Shown in pieces: positions 35,208 to 48,047 of a DNA stretch of 64,000 nt. The stretch lies in the NCBI GenBank assembly GCA_018343915.1, contig JABRWF010000004.1, forward strand, positions 1,426,001-1,490,000, in the 5' to 3' direction. The DNA is from Agroathelia rolfsii (lineage: Eukaryota; Basidiomycota; Agaricomycetes; Amylocorticiales; Amylocorticiaceae). The position numbers and the translations under genes were made by a program. The notes beneath the pieces are model-generated. The model saw only the letters and a list, made by a program, of their open reading frames with translations, did not search any database and was not told the DNA's origin. How positions within the stretch are numbered: the stretch's first letter is position 1; every line of letters starts with the position of its first letter.

Positions 35208-36596
35208 TTCAAGAGAGAAGAAATATGGGAGAAATAGTATTATCTCGTCTGGGGAAAGCAAATGACAAGCAAATGCGGGGAAGGAAGGGGGATTCGAAGA
35301 AAGAGGGAAAGAGAGAGAAGATCAAGACGAGAAACACGACACAGACAGGTAGTCCGGCTTAATATGGACGGTGGGTGATCAGGCCTATCGAGAAGCGCGG
35401 TACAACTTTATGTATTCTTTCTCACTATATGTCTCTCGTGCCTTGGAGCTGGGATTCTTTACGTCTTGTGGTCGATATATATATGAATGCCGTCTCGGAC
35501 CGCCAACTGTCAACAAACACAGCCAACCAGTGACGCGGCAGCAGGCGGATTCAGTGAGGCGAAAAAGATGGAGACACGGCCAGTTTTGAAAAGTCTTGTT
35601 GGATAGATGATGATGGTCGCTGGGAGACCAGGCTCTTGCATCAATCGTTCGTTTTGTGGGACAGAAAAAAGGTCTGTTCGACTTTGGGAATGTGCTGGTG
35701 GACATGGACATCAACCCAAGGGATTTGTAATCATGTATCAACAACCACACTCTGTCTCACTGGCAGGCGTCAATCCCCCAGTGTTGTCTTACTTGAGCAA
35801 GTTCTTGACCGCTGCTGCAGAGCTCTTGAGTTCTATCTATTATATATTAGTTGCTGTAATTTTGTATTATGTTGTTGATTGATGGTCTTCAGTTTTCGGA
35901 GCATTGGCACATGAGAGCGACGCAAGATCATTAGCATTAGCAGCAACCTGGTGCTTTTGTATTCGTAATAGTATTTTCCAGGCAAAGTTCCAGGCAAGTT
36001 CTCAGCCAAGACACACAATAATTGTCGAGAGTTGCAGTCGAGATGCATACTCACCTGGCACTGCCACTATAGATAAATGGATTTAATAATGATGCATACT
36101 CTTATATGCTGGTTTGTATCAACATGCAACATGCGGAGACCAAGGCAGAGGTACTCTAGCTAGACACTAGGTGATCATGATATGATAGTGGTCAAAAACC
36201 AAACCTGCTGCTCCCATTTCCCCCTTGCATCGCCCATAACACAAGACAAAAGATGTTTCTGCAAATGGCCACGTTTTTGCCAGCAATGATGACTCTGATT
36301 GACTTGCACGATACAACCCAAAACAGGAAACGACAAAGCTCTTCAGACCTGATAACCTCCGTGAGCACAGCTGAGACTGACACAACCAACACTCATAGAA
36401 GTATTGTGCAATGTGCACAAAATTTGATTGCTATCATTGCAAATGTATTTTGTATGGTTGGATTGTCGTTGTATTAGGTACGTAACAAGTCATAAAGAGT
36501 CTAAGGTAAAAAAACCCCAAAGAGATAGCCAAAAGGTAGAGTCAAGGATGACGATGTATAAAGAAAAGAGCAAACGACATCGAATAAGAACATCCT
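35208..36596. other. gene-free stretch between tandem genes
   Basis: About 1.4 kb between the RdRP start and the desaturase stop, both on the minus strand. The first 150 bp beyond the RdRP start codon are purine-rich on the plus strand and probably 5' leader. The remainder has short unassignable frames only. Confidence 0.5.
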
Positions 36597-38204
36597 TTAC
36601 TCGTGGTCACTGAAAGCACTACTCGAGTACGGTGAGCTAAGCTCGTTGTACTCGGCAATGCGTAGACGCTGAGAGGGAGGGATGGCCTTCTCGTCGATAC
36701 CTTGAGGCATACCTCCGTGGAGGACGCCGACACGCTTCATGGCAAGCAACTGAAGAGGACGGTTAGCAAGGGTTGCTAAGAACACTAAGAATATAAAGCT
36801 TACATTGTGAGCAGCATTGGAGTGGTCATAGACACCGCCGAAGAAAGCTGTGGTAGCATCCTTTCCAATGAATTTGACCAGGAGATGACGACCACCAGGA
36901 TGCTCCTCCATGAAAGAACCGACATCATGGATGAAGCCAGCAATGACGACCAAGGGACGCTTGGCGCTCTGCTCCTGGACTAATCGTATTGTAAGTTCAC
37001 CGTCAACCACACACGCATAACAATATTACTTACAGCTCTCCCAGCTGATCACAGGAAGGTCATCGCTGTTCGTGGGCCACTCAATCTTCTCCTGGGTACG
37101 GCGAAGCTTCTTGAGCTGCATCGTGAGCTGACCCTTGCGAACCTCGTTCTCGGGGAAGACCTTGAGGTGGCTGGCAAGACCGACAAACTGGCAAGCAGAA
37201 ATGAACCACTTGGTAGGATCATACTGGTACCACTTGATGGCGTTACGGTAGTCCATAGGGAATTGGTGGTGGAAGTTGTGGTAGCCTTCACCGATGGTTA
37301 CCAGTGCAGTGACAACGTGATCACGAGGAGTATGCTTGTCATCGAAAGGCGTCTCGCCAAGCCAGTGAGCAAGAGAGTTGACGCAGAAGGTGGACTAGAA
37401 ATCAATTAGCTTGAGTAAAGAAAACGAACTAAGAAATAGCATACGTGGTGAACAAATACGCCACGAAGAAGACCGGCATAAATGAAGCCACCCAAAGCAT
37501 CGCCCCAGCCAAGCCAGGCAACAACGGTAGGAACAATGAATGCCATGAGGAGGATGAGGTTAAGGTAGTTCTTGTGCTGCCACTTCACAACTGGGTTCTT
37601 GCTGAGATCACTGATATCAGCAACACCGGGCCTGCGACGGGGCTTGAAGAGCATCCATCCAATGTGCGAGTACATGAAGCCCTTGTGAGCGTTGTACGGG
37701 TCAAGTTCTGTGTCAGTGTAACGGTGGTGGGCACGGTGACCACGTGACCACCACTTGATAGAGCCCTCCATGGCACCAGCGCCAGCAAGGGCGAGCGCAT
37801 ACTGCAACGGCTTAGAGGCATTGTATGAACGATGTGCCCAGAGACGATGGTAACCTGCAGTAATACCTGAATAGAGACAAGCGTTAGGAACACATGAATA
37901 CGTCGGCCGAAGGCTGAATGTGACGAGACATACCCAAACCGGTAATGTAGTAGTAGACGACTGCGAACAAAGCTGTCTGCCATCTCAAGGGCGTGAAGTA
38001 TGCGCCCGTGAAGCCCAGAATAGGCGTTCCAAGTAGGATGGTGGCGCTGACAGGGCTAATTTCCTTGTACCAATTAGCCCAAGTCACGGGGGGGAGAGCT
38101 TTCTCCTTTTTGAGTGTTTGTGAGACGTAGTTGTCTGGTATATCCAAGTCGATTGGGACAGTATCGTCCTTGACCGGCGGGCGCGACGTATACACAGACG
38201 ACAT
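36597..38204 (-). CDS. OLE1: delta-9 fatty acid desaturase with cytochrome b5 domain (OLE1-like)
   Basis: Exons 38204-37934, 37866-37445, 37394-37034, 36979-36804 and 36749-36597 encode 460 residues. The enzyme inserts the delta-9 double bond into saturated acyl-CoA in the ER membrane. The three His boxes are present: HRLWAH, HRAHH (in 'WWSRGHRAHHRYTDTELDPY') and HNFHH (in 'GEGYHNFHHQFPMDYRNA'). Membrane segments lie around residues 55-100 and 190-225. A C-terminal cytochrome b5 domain supplies electrons; its heme motif HPGG and 'GGVYDHSNAAHN' are seen. The domain order is that of yeast Ole1. A TATA-like element lies about 80 bp upstream. Confidence 0.96.
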
Positions 38205-40126
38205 GATGGACGTCGAGGAGAAAGGGATGGAGGAATGAAAGGGTCGGCGTGCGGAGCCTAGTGGTAGTGCTACCCGACCTTTTTTATGTGCAGACCCGTT
38301 GGGGTCATGGGGTAAATCCGCGGTTTACGTCATCATGGATACGGAAGTACCTCTTTTGGAGTACTTCTGCAGTAAATCTCTTTTGGTCCGATCACGTTGC
38401 CTAACTGAATAGGCCTGCACCCCCACAACTTTCGGTTACGTCTCTGCCCGCGGTGTTTATCATCATCGCGCTTGTCCGCTCCATCCATCACCTGAGCCCG
38501 CCAGCAGATCTTTTTGTGTTCGTGGGCCGATGGTGCAGGAGAAAATGCGCCCTATTTTTTTCCGACTGTAACCCTGAGTATTGTAGTCGCCATGCCAAGG
38601 TACCGTAGATACCCAAGAAATTGGAGCTTGGAGTAGGGTGCCAGGGTGTGCAGTGCAGTGCAAAATTAGTCCAACTGGCTGCGTAAAGCTATGCTGCAAT
38701 CATTCAAACTAATCATCTTAGTATTGAGACATTGCTGAAAGGGCTCGGCTTGCGGCCACTATTGACGCTATTTGCACACTGCTATAATGATCTACCAGTG
38801 CATTCTGCGCCACCAGCAATCGTACCCCGTTGTAAGCCACATCGGGCACGGTCTACATGATGCTCTGCCCCATGGTAGACTGTGATACCCTGATTCTGAC
38901 CTAAAGCTTGTGTAAGTTCAGTCAATTGGAGCGTGCTAGTGAACATTCCAGAAATCAGGCACTCTAGCTACGCTCACCTTTGCCGAAGGGACGGGTAATT
39001 GCAGCGTTGCACGGCTTACACCGCTCACCGCCCCTTCCTCAGACATGCGTTCTTCCGTCTGTGAACCGTTATGTTTCCTTTCCCAAGCCTACTCCCCAAG
39101 CCGCTTGTGCCAAGATGGAAAGCTTTTCAGCCCCAACAGATGGTGTCTTTCGATACAATTATAACTGCGATTGGACATCTTGAATCGGATGATCTATCAT
39201 GGGACCGACCAGAGCAGGTCACTCATAGTGGAACGATTGTCGAAAGATGTGATATCATTGCTGGCAGGTGATGCCCCAACTGTGAAAGGACGTTGATTGC
39301 TAAAACTTTGGGATGGAGACGTGTGCTGCGCACGAATGCAGGCTTTGAAAAGACACCTTGCAGTCGTACCAGAGTCCTGATATCTTATTAAGGGATTAAT
39401 GAACCAGATTTGTTCCTTGCTGTCATCGATATTGTCTCTAGCCCCCCGAGTCAACTGCATTCGATTGCACTATATATCTACTTTGCCAATATAGAAACTT
39501 GCTCATCGATCTATCAGATAGTAGTACTCGACCAGTACTATTCGATACTTGAAATACGCACAGATGGATGTATCCCTTGTGCATGAATATATTATGATCT
39601 ATTTTGTAAGGAAGCCAGAGGATAGCAACCGATCATTAATTAATCTTTTGTTCTCTACTCATTTGCCCGAGTATTCACTATCTTCCTCTCTTTCATTTCT
39701 CGTGACTGACATTTGTTTTTTCTGGGAATTACAGACCTCTTCTAGGGAGCATAGGTAATACCTTTCCCAACCGTTTCGCCAGTGTCTTGACACGAAAATC
39801 GATTGGGAGTTTACTTGCTCGCCAAAACTTACATGTACATACTATCCATTATCATAGCTTACACGATGTCAAATTTAAACTAAATAGCAATGTTCTGAGG
39901 AAAGACTTGATTATGTTCCCGTTTCGGTTGAACAGAAACAAGTGTTGTCAGTTTAATAGACTTGAAAAGTAATAGTAGACTTACTTGATATGTGACCGGA
40001 AGCATCTTTGATTCGCGACGCGACGCGCGTTGCAGGCCAAGCAGCTTTCATTCGCGCTTGGTGCTTTCATTGGCATCATACACTCCTCCCTCAGCCTCTG
40101 TCCCCCATACCTCATATCCATAATAC
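38205..40126. other. gene-free divergent intergenic region
   Basis: About 1.9 kb between the divergent desaturase and RPN1 genes. No family-level coding signal; AT-rich around 39500-39970. Promoters of both genes must lie here. Confidence 0.5.
38280..38288 (-). promoter_or_regulatory. TATA-like element of the desaturase gene
   Basis: On the minus strand CATAAAAAA lies about 76 bp upstream of the ATG at 38204. It is a plausible but not perfect TATA element. Confidence 0.4.
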
Positions 40127-43100
40127 ATGTCTGACCCAACCGCTGTCGAGATCAAAGTCTCCGCCAAGGATCCAAAGAAAAAGGAGAAAAAGGACGAAGA
40201 TCCCAAGGACGCCAATAAGCCCAATGGCGCATCCAAACCTGATGAGAAGGAGGGTGAAGACCTCGTACGCAATCTTGCCAGTTAACATATTGCTATGATG
40301 CTAAACATAAAAACGATGGATTGCTAGTCCGAAGAGGATCTTCAGCTCAAGGGCGAGCTAGAAATGCTAGTTGAGCGTTTAAAGGTGTGTTCTTCAATCT
40401 CTTACTCATGCACATGACAAACGACCATGGGTACTAAAACACTGTGGGCCAGGAACCCAATACAGAACTGTATAGACCTGCATTAGAATCTCTGAGGACG
40501 CTGATACGCACGTCGACATCGTCCATGACTTCTGTGCCTAAGCCCTTGAAATTCCTGCGACCACACTATCCAGATCTACAAATACTGTATGATGCATGGC
40601 CGGCATCAGAAGACAAGGTATCGTATATGTGTGATCTTTCATTTATCGATTCGTAATTTTGACTCGATTTACCCTTAGAGCTTGTTTGCCGACATCCTAT
40701 CTGTCCTAGCCATGACTTATTCGGACACACAACCACGAGGCACACTCCGTTACCGACTCCTCTCTGCATCTCTTCTACCATCATCATCACCCCTCACTGA
40801 ACCCGGCTCATGGGGTCACGAATACGTACGTCACCTTGCCGCCGAGCTAGGAGAGGAGTACAACCTGCGCGAGACGGCAGATCTGGACATAAAACCCACT
40901 GAAGTCGAAATAGCGGATAAAGACGAAGGCGAGGCCGATGCACCAGAAGCAAAGCCATTTGTGCCTTTACCCGGGACAACGGAAGATTTACAGTCGCTCG
41001 CCATCGAATGTGCCAAGTTCCTACTAGCTCACAATGCCGAGCCCGATGCGGTCGACCTTCTCGAGGAGCTCGAGATTGTAGATCGCATTGTGGAGCTGGT
41101 CGACGAGAACACATTTGCTCGTGTCTGCCAGTATATGGACAGATGCGTGAGCTTCTTGGTACCGCCAGATGATGTCTCCTTCTTGCAAACGATACACAGT
41201 ATCTACAGTCGACACGCCAAGTTCCCTGAGGCGCTCGCTACTGCAATTCGCCTTGGTAACAGAAATCTCATTCGCAATGATTTCCAGGCGCCTGCAAACC
41301 CGTGAGTGGACACCTTTTTTTCTGCCTCGAATTTCCTTAATCATTCACTGTGCACACAGACTCATGAAGCGCCAACTCGCCTTCTTACTTGCTCGTGCTC
41401 AGGTACCTATCGAATGGTTGACCACATCAGAAGACGGCGAGGCCGATCAGGAAGAGCTGCCTTCCGATATTCTCGAATGCCTGAGTAATACCAAGCTTAG
41501 CGTCAGCTTCAAGGCATTTGGCAAGGAGCTTGGTGTGCTGGAGCCCAAGAGCCTCGAAGATGTGTACAAGAGCCATTTGGAAAACACTCGTATGTCACTG
41601 TCGCTAGCATGAGAAAAAAAAAGGCTAATTGAGGTGCATATATGCACATATCATACAGGCGCGAGTGCATCGGCCAACGTTGATTCGGCTCGTGCTAATC
41701 TGGCAGGAACATTCGTTAATGCGTTTGTGAATGCCGGGTTTGGGAATGATAAGCTCATGGTCGGTGCTGAAGAAGGGAACAGCTGGATTTACAAGAACAA
41801 GGACCATGGTACGTATGAACGAAACAAATTCTACCACTTACATGAGCGTTAATACTATTTAGGTATGATGAGCGCCGCTGCCAGTCTTGGTCTCAGCTTG
41901 CTATGGGATACCGACGATGGTTTGAACCACGTCGACAAGTACTCTTACTCGTCTGAAGAACACATTAAGGTCAGTTTTCATCATAACTTGTTAATTCAAG
42001 GCACGTCGTTCAAAAACCATTTTCTAGGCTGGCGCCCTCCTCGCCACAGGTATCCTCAACACCGGCGTCCGCACTGAAGAAGACGCAGCGGTGGCCCTGC
42101 TCAGCGAATATGTCGAGAACAAGTCCGTTTCGCTGCGCACGAGCGCCATCATTGGTCTCGGCCTCGCCTACGCTGGCTCGCATCGCGAAGACTTGCAGGG
42201 GCTGCTCCTCCCTATTGTAGCAGACGAATCCCTCTCGATGGAGGTTTCCTCTCTTGCCGCGCTCGCGCTCGGCTTCATTTTCGTCGGCAGCGGCAACGGT
42301 GACATCTCGCTCTCGATCGTGCAGACGCTCATGGAGCGCGAGGCCCATCAGCTGAGCGAAAAGTGGGCGCGATACATGGTGCTTGGGCTGGCGCTCGTCT
42401 ACCTCGGCCTGCAGGACCAGTCAGATGCGACGGTTGAGATCATCAGGACAATTGAGCACCCGATCTCACGCACAGCGTTGATTTTGTTGGATATTTGCTC
42501 GTTTGCGGGGACGGGGAATGTGTTGAAAGTACAGGAGATGTTGCATCATCTTGATGAGAAAGTGGAGGCTAAGGAGGAGGGTAGTGCGGAGGAGAACAAG
42601 GCGGGAGAGGAGAACAGGGAAGGCGGCGCTGGTGCTGAAGAAAAGAAGGAAGAGGCTGGCGAGGAGACAGAGAAAAAACCCAAGGATGATACCTTCCAGG
42701 CGTTTGCCACAATCGGTGTGGCTTTGCTTGCCATGGGTGAGGATATTGGAGCTGAGATGTCGTTACGACAGTTCAATCATCTCGTGAGTATTCCTCTTTC
42801 CCCACCTGCAGCATGGAACTCAAAATGTATGTCCCTTGTTAATTAGATGCACTATGGCGAGCCCATGATTCGCAAATCTGTCCCTCTCGCTCTCGGCCTC
42901 GTCAGCTGCTCAAATCCCCAATTGCCCATCATGGACACCCTATCCAAGTACAGTCACGATCACGACCTTGCCGTTGCACTCAACGCCATCTTCGCCATGG
43001 GTCTCATCGGTGCTGGCACGAACAACGCACGGCTGGCTCAGATGCTGCGGCAGCTCGCAGGCTACTACGCTAAGGAGCCCGATTGCCTGTTCATGGTTCG

Positions 43101-43625
43101 CATCGCACAAGGATTGGTACATATGGGCAAGGGCACTTTGACCCTAAATCCATTCTTCTCAGATAGGAGCATCATGAGTAGGACGGCTGTCGCTGGTTTG
43201 CTGGCTACGTTGACAGCATTTACGGATGCCAAAGGCTGTAAGTATTTCTCTTTCTTTGCACACGGGTTTTGGAAACACGGTCATCTTATCTTCATGGCCA
43301 TCTAGTCATCCTTGATAAGTATCAATGGTTCCTGTACTTCCTCACCCCGGCCATGTACCCCCGGTTCATGATTACGCTGGACGAAGACCTCAACAACCTG
43401 CCCGTCACCGTTCGCGTCGGTCAGGCCGTCGATGTGGTTGGCCAAGCAGGCAAACCAAAGACGATTTCTGGATTCCAAACTCACCAAACGCCCGTGCGGC
43501 TCGGTACGACCGAGCGTGCTGAGCTGGCTACGGAGGAGTACATTCCGTTTGCGCACGTCCTCGAGGGCTTTGTCATTCTGCAGAAGAACCCAGGATATGA
43601 AAGGGACGAAAAAATGGAGTTGTAA
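40127..43625 (+). CDS. RPN1: 26S proteasome regulatory subunit RPN1
   Basis: Ten exons: 40127-40264, 40328-40384, 40453-40617, 40679-41301, 41360-41589, 41659-41808, 41863-41969, 42028-42783, 42847-43237 and 43306-43625; 978 residues. RPN1 (PSMD2) is the largest base subunit of the 19S particle and docks ubiquitin receptors and UBP6. Seen: the highly charged N-terminus, proteasome/cyclosome repeats ('[20 protein letters not shown]', '[20 protein letters not shown]', '[20 protein letters not shown]') and the C-terminal block '[20 protein letters not shown]'. An insert rich in Glu, Lys and Ala (about 50 residues, coded at 42560-42690) splits the repeat region, as in other fungal RPN1. Length and order match the family. 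Confidence 0.97.
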
Positions 43626-43818
43626 TTTACAGACAAAGGTGTACAAAAGTCTCTTGTATTTGCATAGTTGGCGGGGATGGGCATGCATACAACGTGTATG
43701 TCGTTGGGAGTAGTTAGTCATCATATAAATTCATAATATTCTGTTTTTTCCTCTTCGTAATGTTCGTGATATCGAGTATTCCTTATATATACGATGATAT
43801 CATGACCGTACTATTGGA

Positions 43819-45061
43819 TCAGACTTTACTTTTTATAGCAGAGTCTGTCAGGGCACGTTCGTCATCTAAGAACTTTTCGTAGGCCGTGCTATCGAACGCC
43901 TGCTCTCCGCCCCGTGTGCTCAGTATCACGGTACCTACACGTTGTCGCCTGTCTGCATCGCGGATGCAGCCCCGCCAGAAACGATCCATTGAGTCTATGA
44001 GCATCCGATGGGAGAGCTCGCCATGCTCGCTTTGTTCTTTCAAGATGAAAAGTAAGAAGCCGGGGCTAAGGCTGGATGAAGTTAGGCAGCAATGTAGCGC
44101 TTTCATTAGTAATTTCCTACCTAATGATAAGAATGAATGGACGCACTGTTCAAGATTCATCTCGGATAGATGTTTAAGTATCCTGGTGCGGGTTTTAGGT
44201 CAGAAACGAGACTCTGGGCTTGATGGATGGGGCTGGGTAATTAGAACGAACCGAGAAATTCGGAGATAGTTGTGTGGATGATTAAGCAAATTTCTGTATC
44301 TGAGGATATTTATAAGAGATGATGCCCATATTATTAGTTTGTTTCATGACTCTTCTTACCGTCGTGCGTAATTCTCAGATCTTTGCAAGAGACCTGTGTC
44401 CGAATCTAAGGGTATCCGGAGAGAAAATACTAAAAAAAAAAAATCTATGCAAGAGTAACAAGGTGTCCGTACGCACCAGCAAGTTGCATGCCAAAGAAAT
44501 CTAGCATTAGTTTGTATGATTCCAAGACTCGTTCGATTGTTCGAGGATCGGCGCGCATAGCATCCCTCTCGTGAAGTTGCAAGGGTTGCGCATCCCAATT
44601 TACGCCATGCTCCCGAATAGGGAAGAGCCATCTAAGAAGAGCTCGATTACCATTTTGTCCCTATTTACAGATAGAAACAAAAGATAAACTGACTGGATAT
44701 AGCCATGCAGCTGCTCCAATTTATCCTGGGCAATGTGACAAATTACTTATAGCTGTCACTAGAGCAAATTGTCGCACGAGCGAATTTTTTATACATAGTC
44801 TCCTTTCCATTCTTGGTGGATCTCATCAATCAGCTTTCCGTCTGGACGACACCGGAGTTCATTTTGGTAGAAGAGCAGGTTGTCGTTAGCTGAGGGATTA
44901 TCTCTTTGTCTGGGGTAATCAGACTGGAACTGTTGGATATCGGAAGACCAGATGGACATGTTTCGAGCAGATATTATAGATCCTGAGGGGCTTGCTGATC
45001 GGGCCCTTCTAGAAAATGCGGCTTTCAACGAACGAGGTAAGACTCTGGATAAAGTCGACAT
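43819..45061 (-). CDS. opioid growth factor receptor (OGFr) conserved-domain protein
   Basis: Seven exons on the minus strand: 45061-44795, 44725-44694, 44631-44477, 44429-44360, 44299-44252, 44182-44121 and 44036-43819; 283 residues. Spliced, it reads through the OGFr conserved region: 'NLLFYQNELRCRPDGKLIDE', 'WKGDYDKLEQLHGYIQWLFP' followed by IREHGVNW, 'VLESYKLMLDFFGMQLAVFS', 'NLLNHPHNYLRISRILKHLS', then 'SMDRFWRGCIRDADRRQRVG'. The N-terminal 30 residues are basic and Ser/Arg-rich and might be a mitochondrial presequence. The fungal role of this domain is not known. The last intron was chosen to keep phase (tta g|GTAGG to AAAG|aa); alternatives fail. Confidence 0.85.
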
Positions 45062-45372
45062 GATGGTAACGTGAAGTTGGCTATGATGATGTCGGATTAC
45101 CTTTTATTACGTAAGCGTCAATAGGTCGAAGGATGTCGAACTAAGAAGGGCTGTCCCGTGTCTACTACCCAGCCTCAGAAGTGGTATCAGCACTAACGAA
45201 CAAAAATTCACAGAGTATCAAGACCAAAGAGATCAACGGCAGACAGGGTTTCCCACGTCATAATACAAAGACAAACGGGTGGCATCTACAAAATGAGTAT
45301 GTACCAACTTGTATGGAGGTTTATTTCGTAATACCAGAACTGAAAGGTCTATCTTACCACTTTTAAAAAATC
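45062..45372. other. short gene-free stretch
   Basis: About 310 bp between the OGFr-domain gene start and the tRNA gene 3' end. Nothing recognised beyond presumed promoter sequence. Confidence 0.5.
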
Positions 45373-45467
45373 GGGCCTGACCGGGAATTGAACCCGGGGC
45401 CACCTCGATACGGAAATTCATTGTTGTGAAGCCCTAACAAGGTATCATACTACTAGACCATCAGGCC
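45373..45467 (-). tRNA. tRNA-Pro (anticodon AGG) with intron
   Basis: The minus strand folds as a cloverleaf. The acceptor GGCCTGA (45467-45461) pairs with TCAGGCC (45380-45374), discriminator C. The D arm starts TGGTCTAGTAGTATG; the anticodon stem CCTTG pairs with CGAGG; the loop reads TT-AGG-G; the T arm is CCGGG-TTCAATT-CCCGG. A 23-nt intron (45431-45409) sits one base after the anticodon, the standard nuclear position, leaving a 72-nt mature tRNA. Anticodon AGG decodes CCU and, after deamination to inosine, CCC and CCA. Confidence 0.93.
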
Positions 45468-46206
45468 GATATTAGCAATTAACATAAGTCACATGACTCA
45501 GTTTTTTATTTTTATTTTATAGCACCGAGCTACTGGACCGGGAGGTCCCGAGGGAGTCGCAAGACGGGAAGGGCGATGTCACATGAGAGAGGTCTAGAGT
45601 CACGTGATAGTGAAAAGGAAGGGCAGCGAGTAGAGACTTAGCAACAGTACGCATTCTTGTACCGCAGCTACAACGATTGACTCATCTGCTTTTCCTTGCT
45701 TCTCACATTTACGGCCCCTACCAAGCCACGGGAGGCCCTATCCACTACTCAGGCAAATAGGAGTCCTGGGGGAGTCCTGGAACATGGTGGTAAGTGTCTA
45801 AAATGGGAAAGTTAGTGTGAATTATGATTAGGACCCATCACGGATCGGGATTTGCCTAACTCTCTTCAGACAACGGAGCAGTAGCAGTAAGGCTCTGAAG
45901 CAGAGTGCTGGTCGCTACAACTTCCAGGGCTTTGAAGTTTTGGTCATCACAGCCCCTTGTTCAGAGTCGTACTGGCAGATGGTGATCCATCAATACATAG
46001 TCATTTAAAAAATTACAAATCATATTGATACATGAACATCTGAGAAACTTGAACTCGGGGGGGGGGGGGACAGGGGCTTGGATTGACTCCCATTGACTGT
46101 TATAGATTAGGAATCCGGAACCTCAAGCTGCAAATGTCAACGCCAGGAGCAATCCGCCAATGTGACTTCATGGAGAGGCGCAATTTAGTTTGTCTTTTTA
46201 GGCGAT
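45468..46206. other. gene-free stretch with a G13 run
   Basis: About 740 bp. A run of 13 G lies at 46057-46069, and the sequence GGAGTCCTGG is repeated in tandem near 45760-45782. No coding signal. Confidence 0.5.
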
Positions 46207-47542
46207 TTAATCATCTTCGCAAGATCCAAAAGACCAAATCGTCTCATGAAGAGCCAGCCCTATTTTAGTTTCAGTAAAATAGACCGAAGCGCTTAAAACA
46301 CACCGAAGCCCTACCATGAGACGCATGGGAAGCAAGGAAGTCACAATCCAAGCAGTCCAAATGTAACTTCCAGCCCATACCTGATAGCGCGGACGGCTTT
46401 TGAGACTCTCGGATACGACAACCTTTGCGTATTCAAAAGTATCCATGGCATTCTCTGTTGTGCCAATGAATTAGTAGCTGAAGGTAGTCGATGAAAAAGC
46501 TCGAATCATCATACTAACTTTGTGAAACCTTGACACGTCGCTCCTGAAACTGTTTTTCCATAGGCTTATATATGGAATTGTCAGGAAGAGTTGTAGCCTT
46601 AGAAATATTGCTTTTGACACCTCCGGTTACCATCTGGAATAGCAGTTCAGAGTTTGGTTATGCAACCCAAAGACCACGAGCATTACACACAGTAATAACA
46701 TTCACCCTGAATGTTATAAAGTAAACACCACTTTCAAATGTGAGCAAAGAGCATTATTTGAGCAAGCTTACCCGAAAGGAGCCAGTTCAACACGAAGAGT
46801 ATTAGCATATGCATGTAATGCTGCTTTCGTTGCGTTGTAAGCAGAGGCAAACACGAGAGGAATAACTGCGTCAATGCTGCCTATCATCACGATGGTTGGA
46901 TTCTTCTTGGATGCTATCAAGAGTGGAGCAAATTCATGGACCATATTCATGACCCCAAATATATTCTTTCGAGCTATGAGCAGGGAGATATTTTCCAAAA
47001 TCAGAGAAAGAGGGCTTACAACGTCAAAGACGGCTTTAACTCTCGCAGGCGTTAGATCAGTCGCTGCAACGGTACAAGCTGCATTTTGTCACCAAGTAAG
47101 TGCACTTATTGACATTAATCTGAGTTAAGGCATGAGTGTAGGTCGTACATTGGCCTCTGATGATATACCATGAGCATTTTGTAGTAAACATAGATGAAAT
47201 TGTAACACTTACGCATTGTTAACAAGAATATCCAACGTCCCTCCGGTAAGTTCAAAGATACGTTCTCGTGTGGAACGGACAGAATCTTCGTTTGTCACAT
47301 CCAGCTCCAAAGTATGGATCCCGGCGTCAACCAGATCAGTCATAGCATCTAAGCGACGAGCAGTTGCAAACACCCGCAAGCCCGCTTTGTGATATGTGAG
47401 AGCAAGAGCATGTCCTATTCCACCTGCGCTACACCTGATTACAGCAATATGAAATATCTCAGGAGTGGATTTCAAACAAGAAGACTGACCCTGTAACCAG
47501 TACAGTCTTCAAGTTGGCGCCGGTGAAGGTTGAAGTTGACAT
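46207..47542 (-). CDS. short-chain dehydrogenase/reductase, AYR1-like
   Basis: Eight exons on the minus strand: 47542-47490, 47434-47213, 47156-47149, 47078-47020, 46965-46772, 46706-46691, 46633-46519 and 46454-46207; 304 residues. The classical SDR layout is complete: cofactor motif TGCSAGGIG near residue 18, NNAG near residue 91, and the catalytic Ser144, Tyr157 and Lys161 (in 'SAYNATKAALHAYANTLRVE'). The order resembles 1-acyl-dihydroxyacetone-phosphate reductase (AYR1), including a hydrophobic C-terminal segment ('SYIWTAWIVTSLLPMRLMVG') that could anchor it in ER or lipid droplets. An 8-nt microexon is needed to build NNAGQS, and another exon is 16 nt. Substrate is not certain. Confidence 0.85.
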
Positions 47543-48047
47543 GTTCGTATGATAGGTACGGAGGTCAAGCCTGAGGCTACTAAGCGGGGTATGGAGGTTT
47601 TACTGTGACCCTCCGGTAATATGTCTTGTCGACGTCTGTGTCTGAAATCAACATTGGATGATGACATAGAGATGCAAGTCCGCACTAGCGCAAAGATCCG
47701 CCTCCACACATGCACAAACACATACACGGCGGCCGACGGGCCCGTGCAAGCGTGTGGGAACAATGCAGAGAAACCAAAATAAAATATAAAAGGTCCGAAT
47801 AGACTGTGGTATTTATGTTACAGAGATGGAATTGCAATACAATGAATAACAATCATGAAGAACGTTCCGGTGAAAGTGTTTGGATTAAGGTACAGAAAAA
47901 AAATAATATAAAAAGACTTGGGAATATATATCGCTGCAGCTTCAAGTTGACTGCTGAGTTTTTCCACAAAGAGATAAAATTAAAATAAATACGAAGTTAT
48001 ATAAATTAAGAGTCAGTATCGCAGAAACTTCTCGAGATCATAAATAA
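47543..48047. other. short gene-free stretch between tandem genes
   Basis: About 500 bp between the SDR start and the NRPS-like gene stop, both on the minus strand; AT-rich from 47780 onward. No feature beyond presumed promoter and 3' UTR. Confidence 0.5.
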
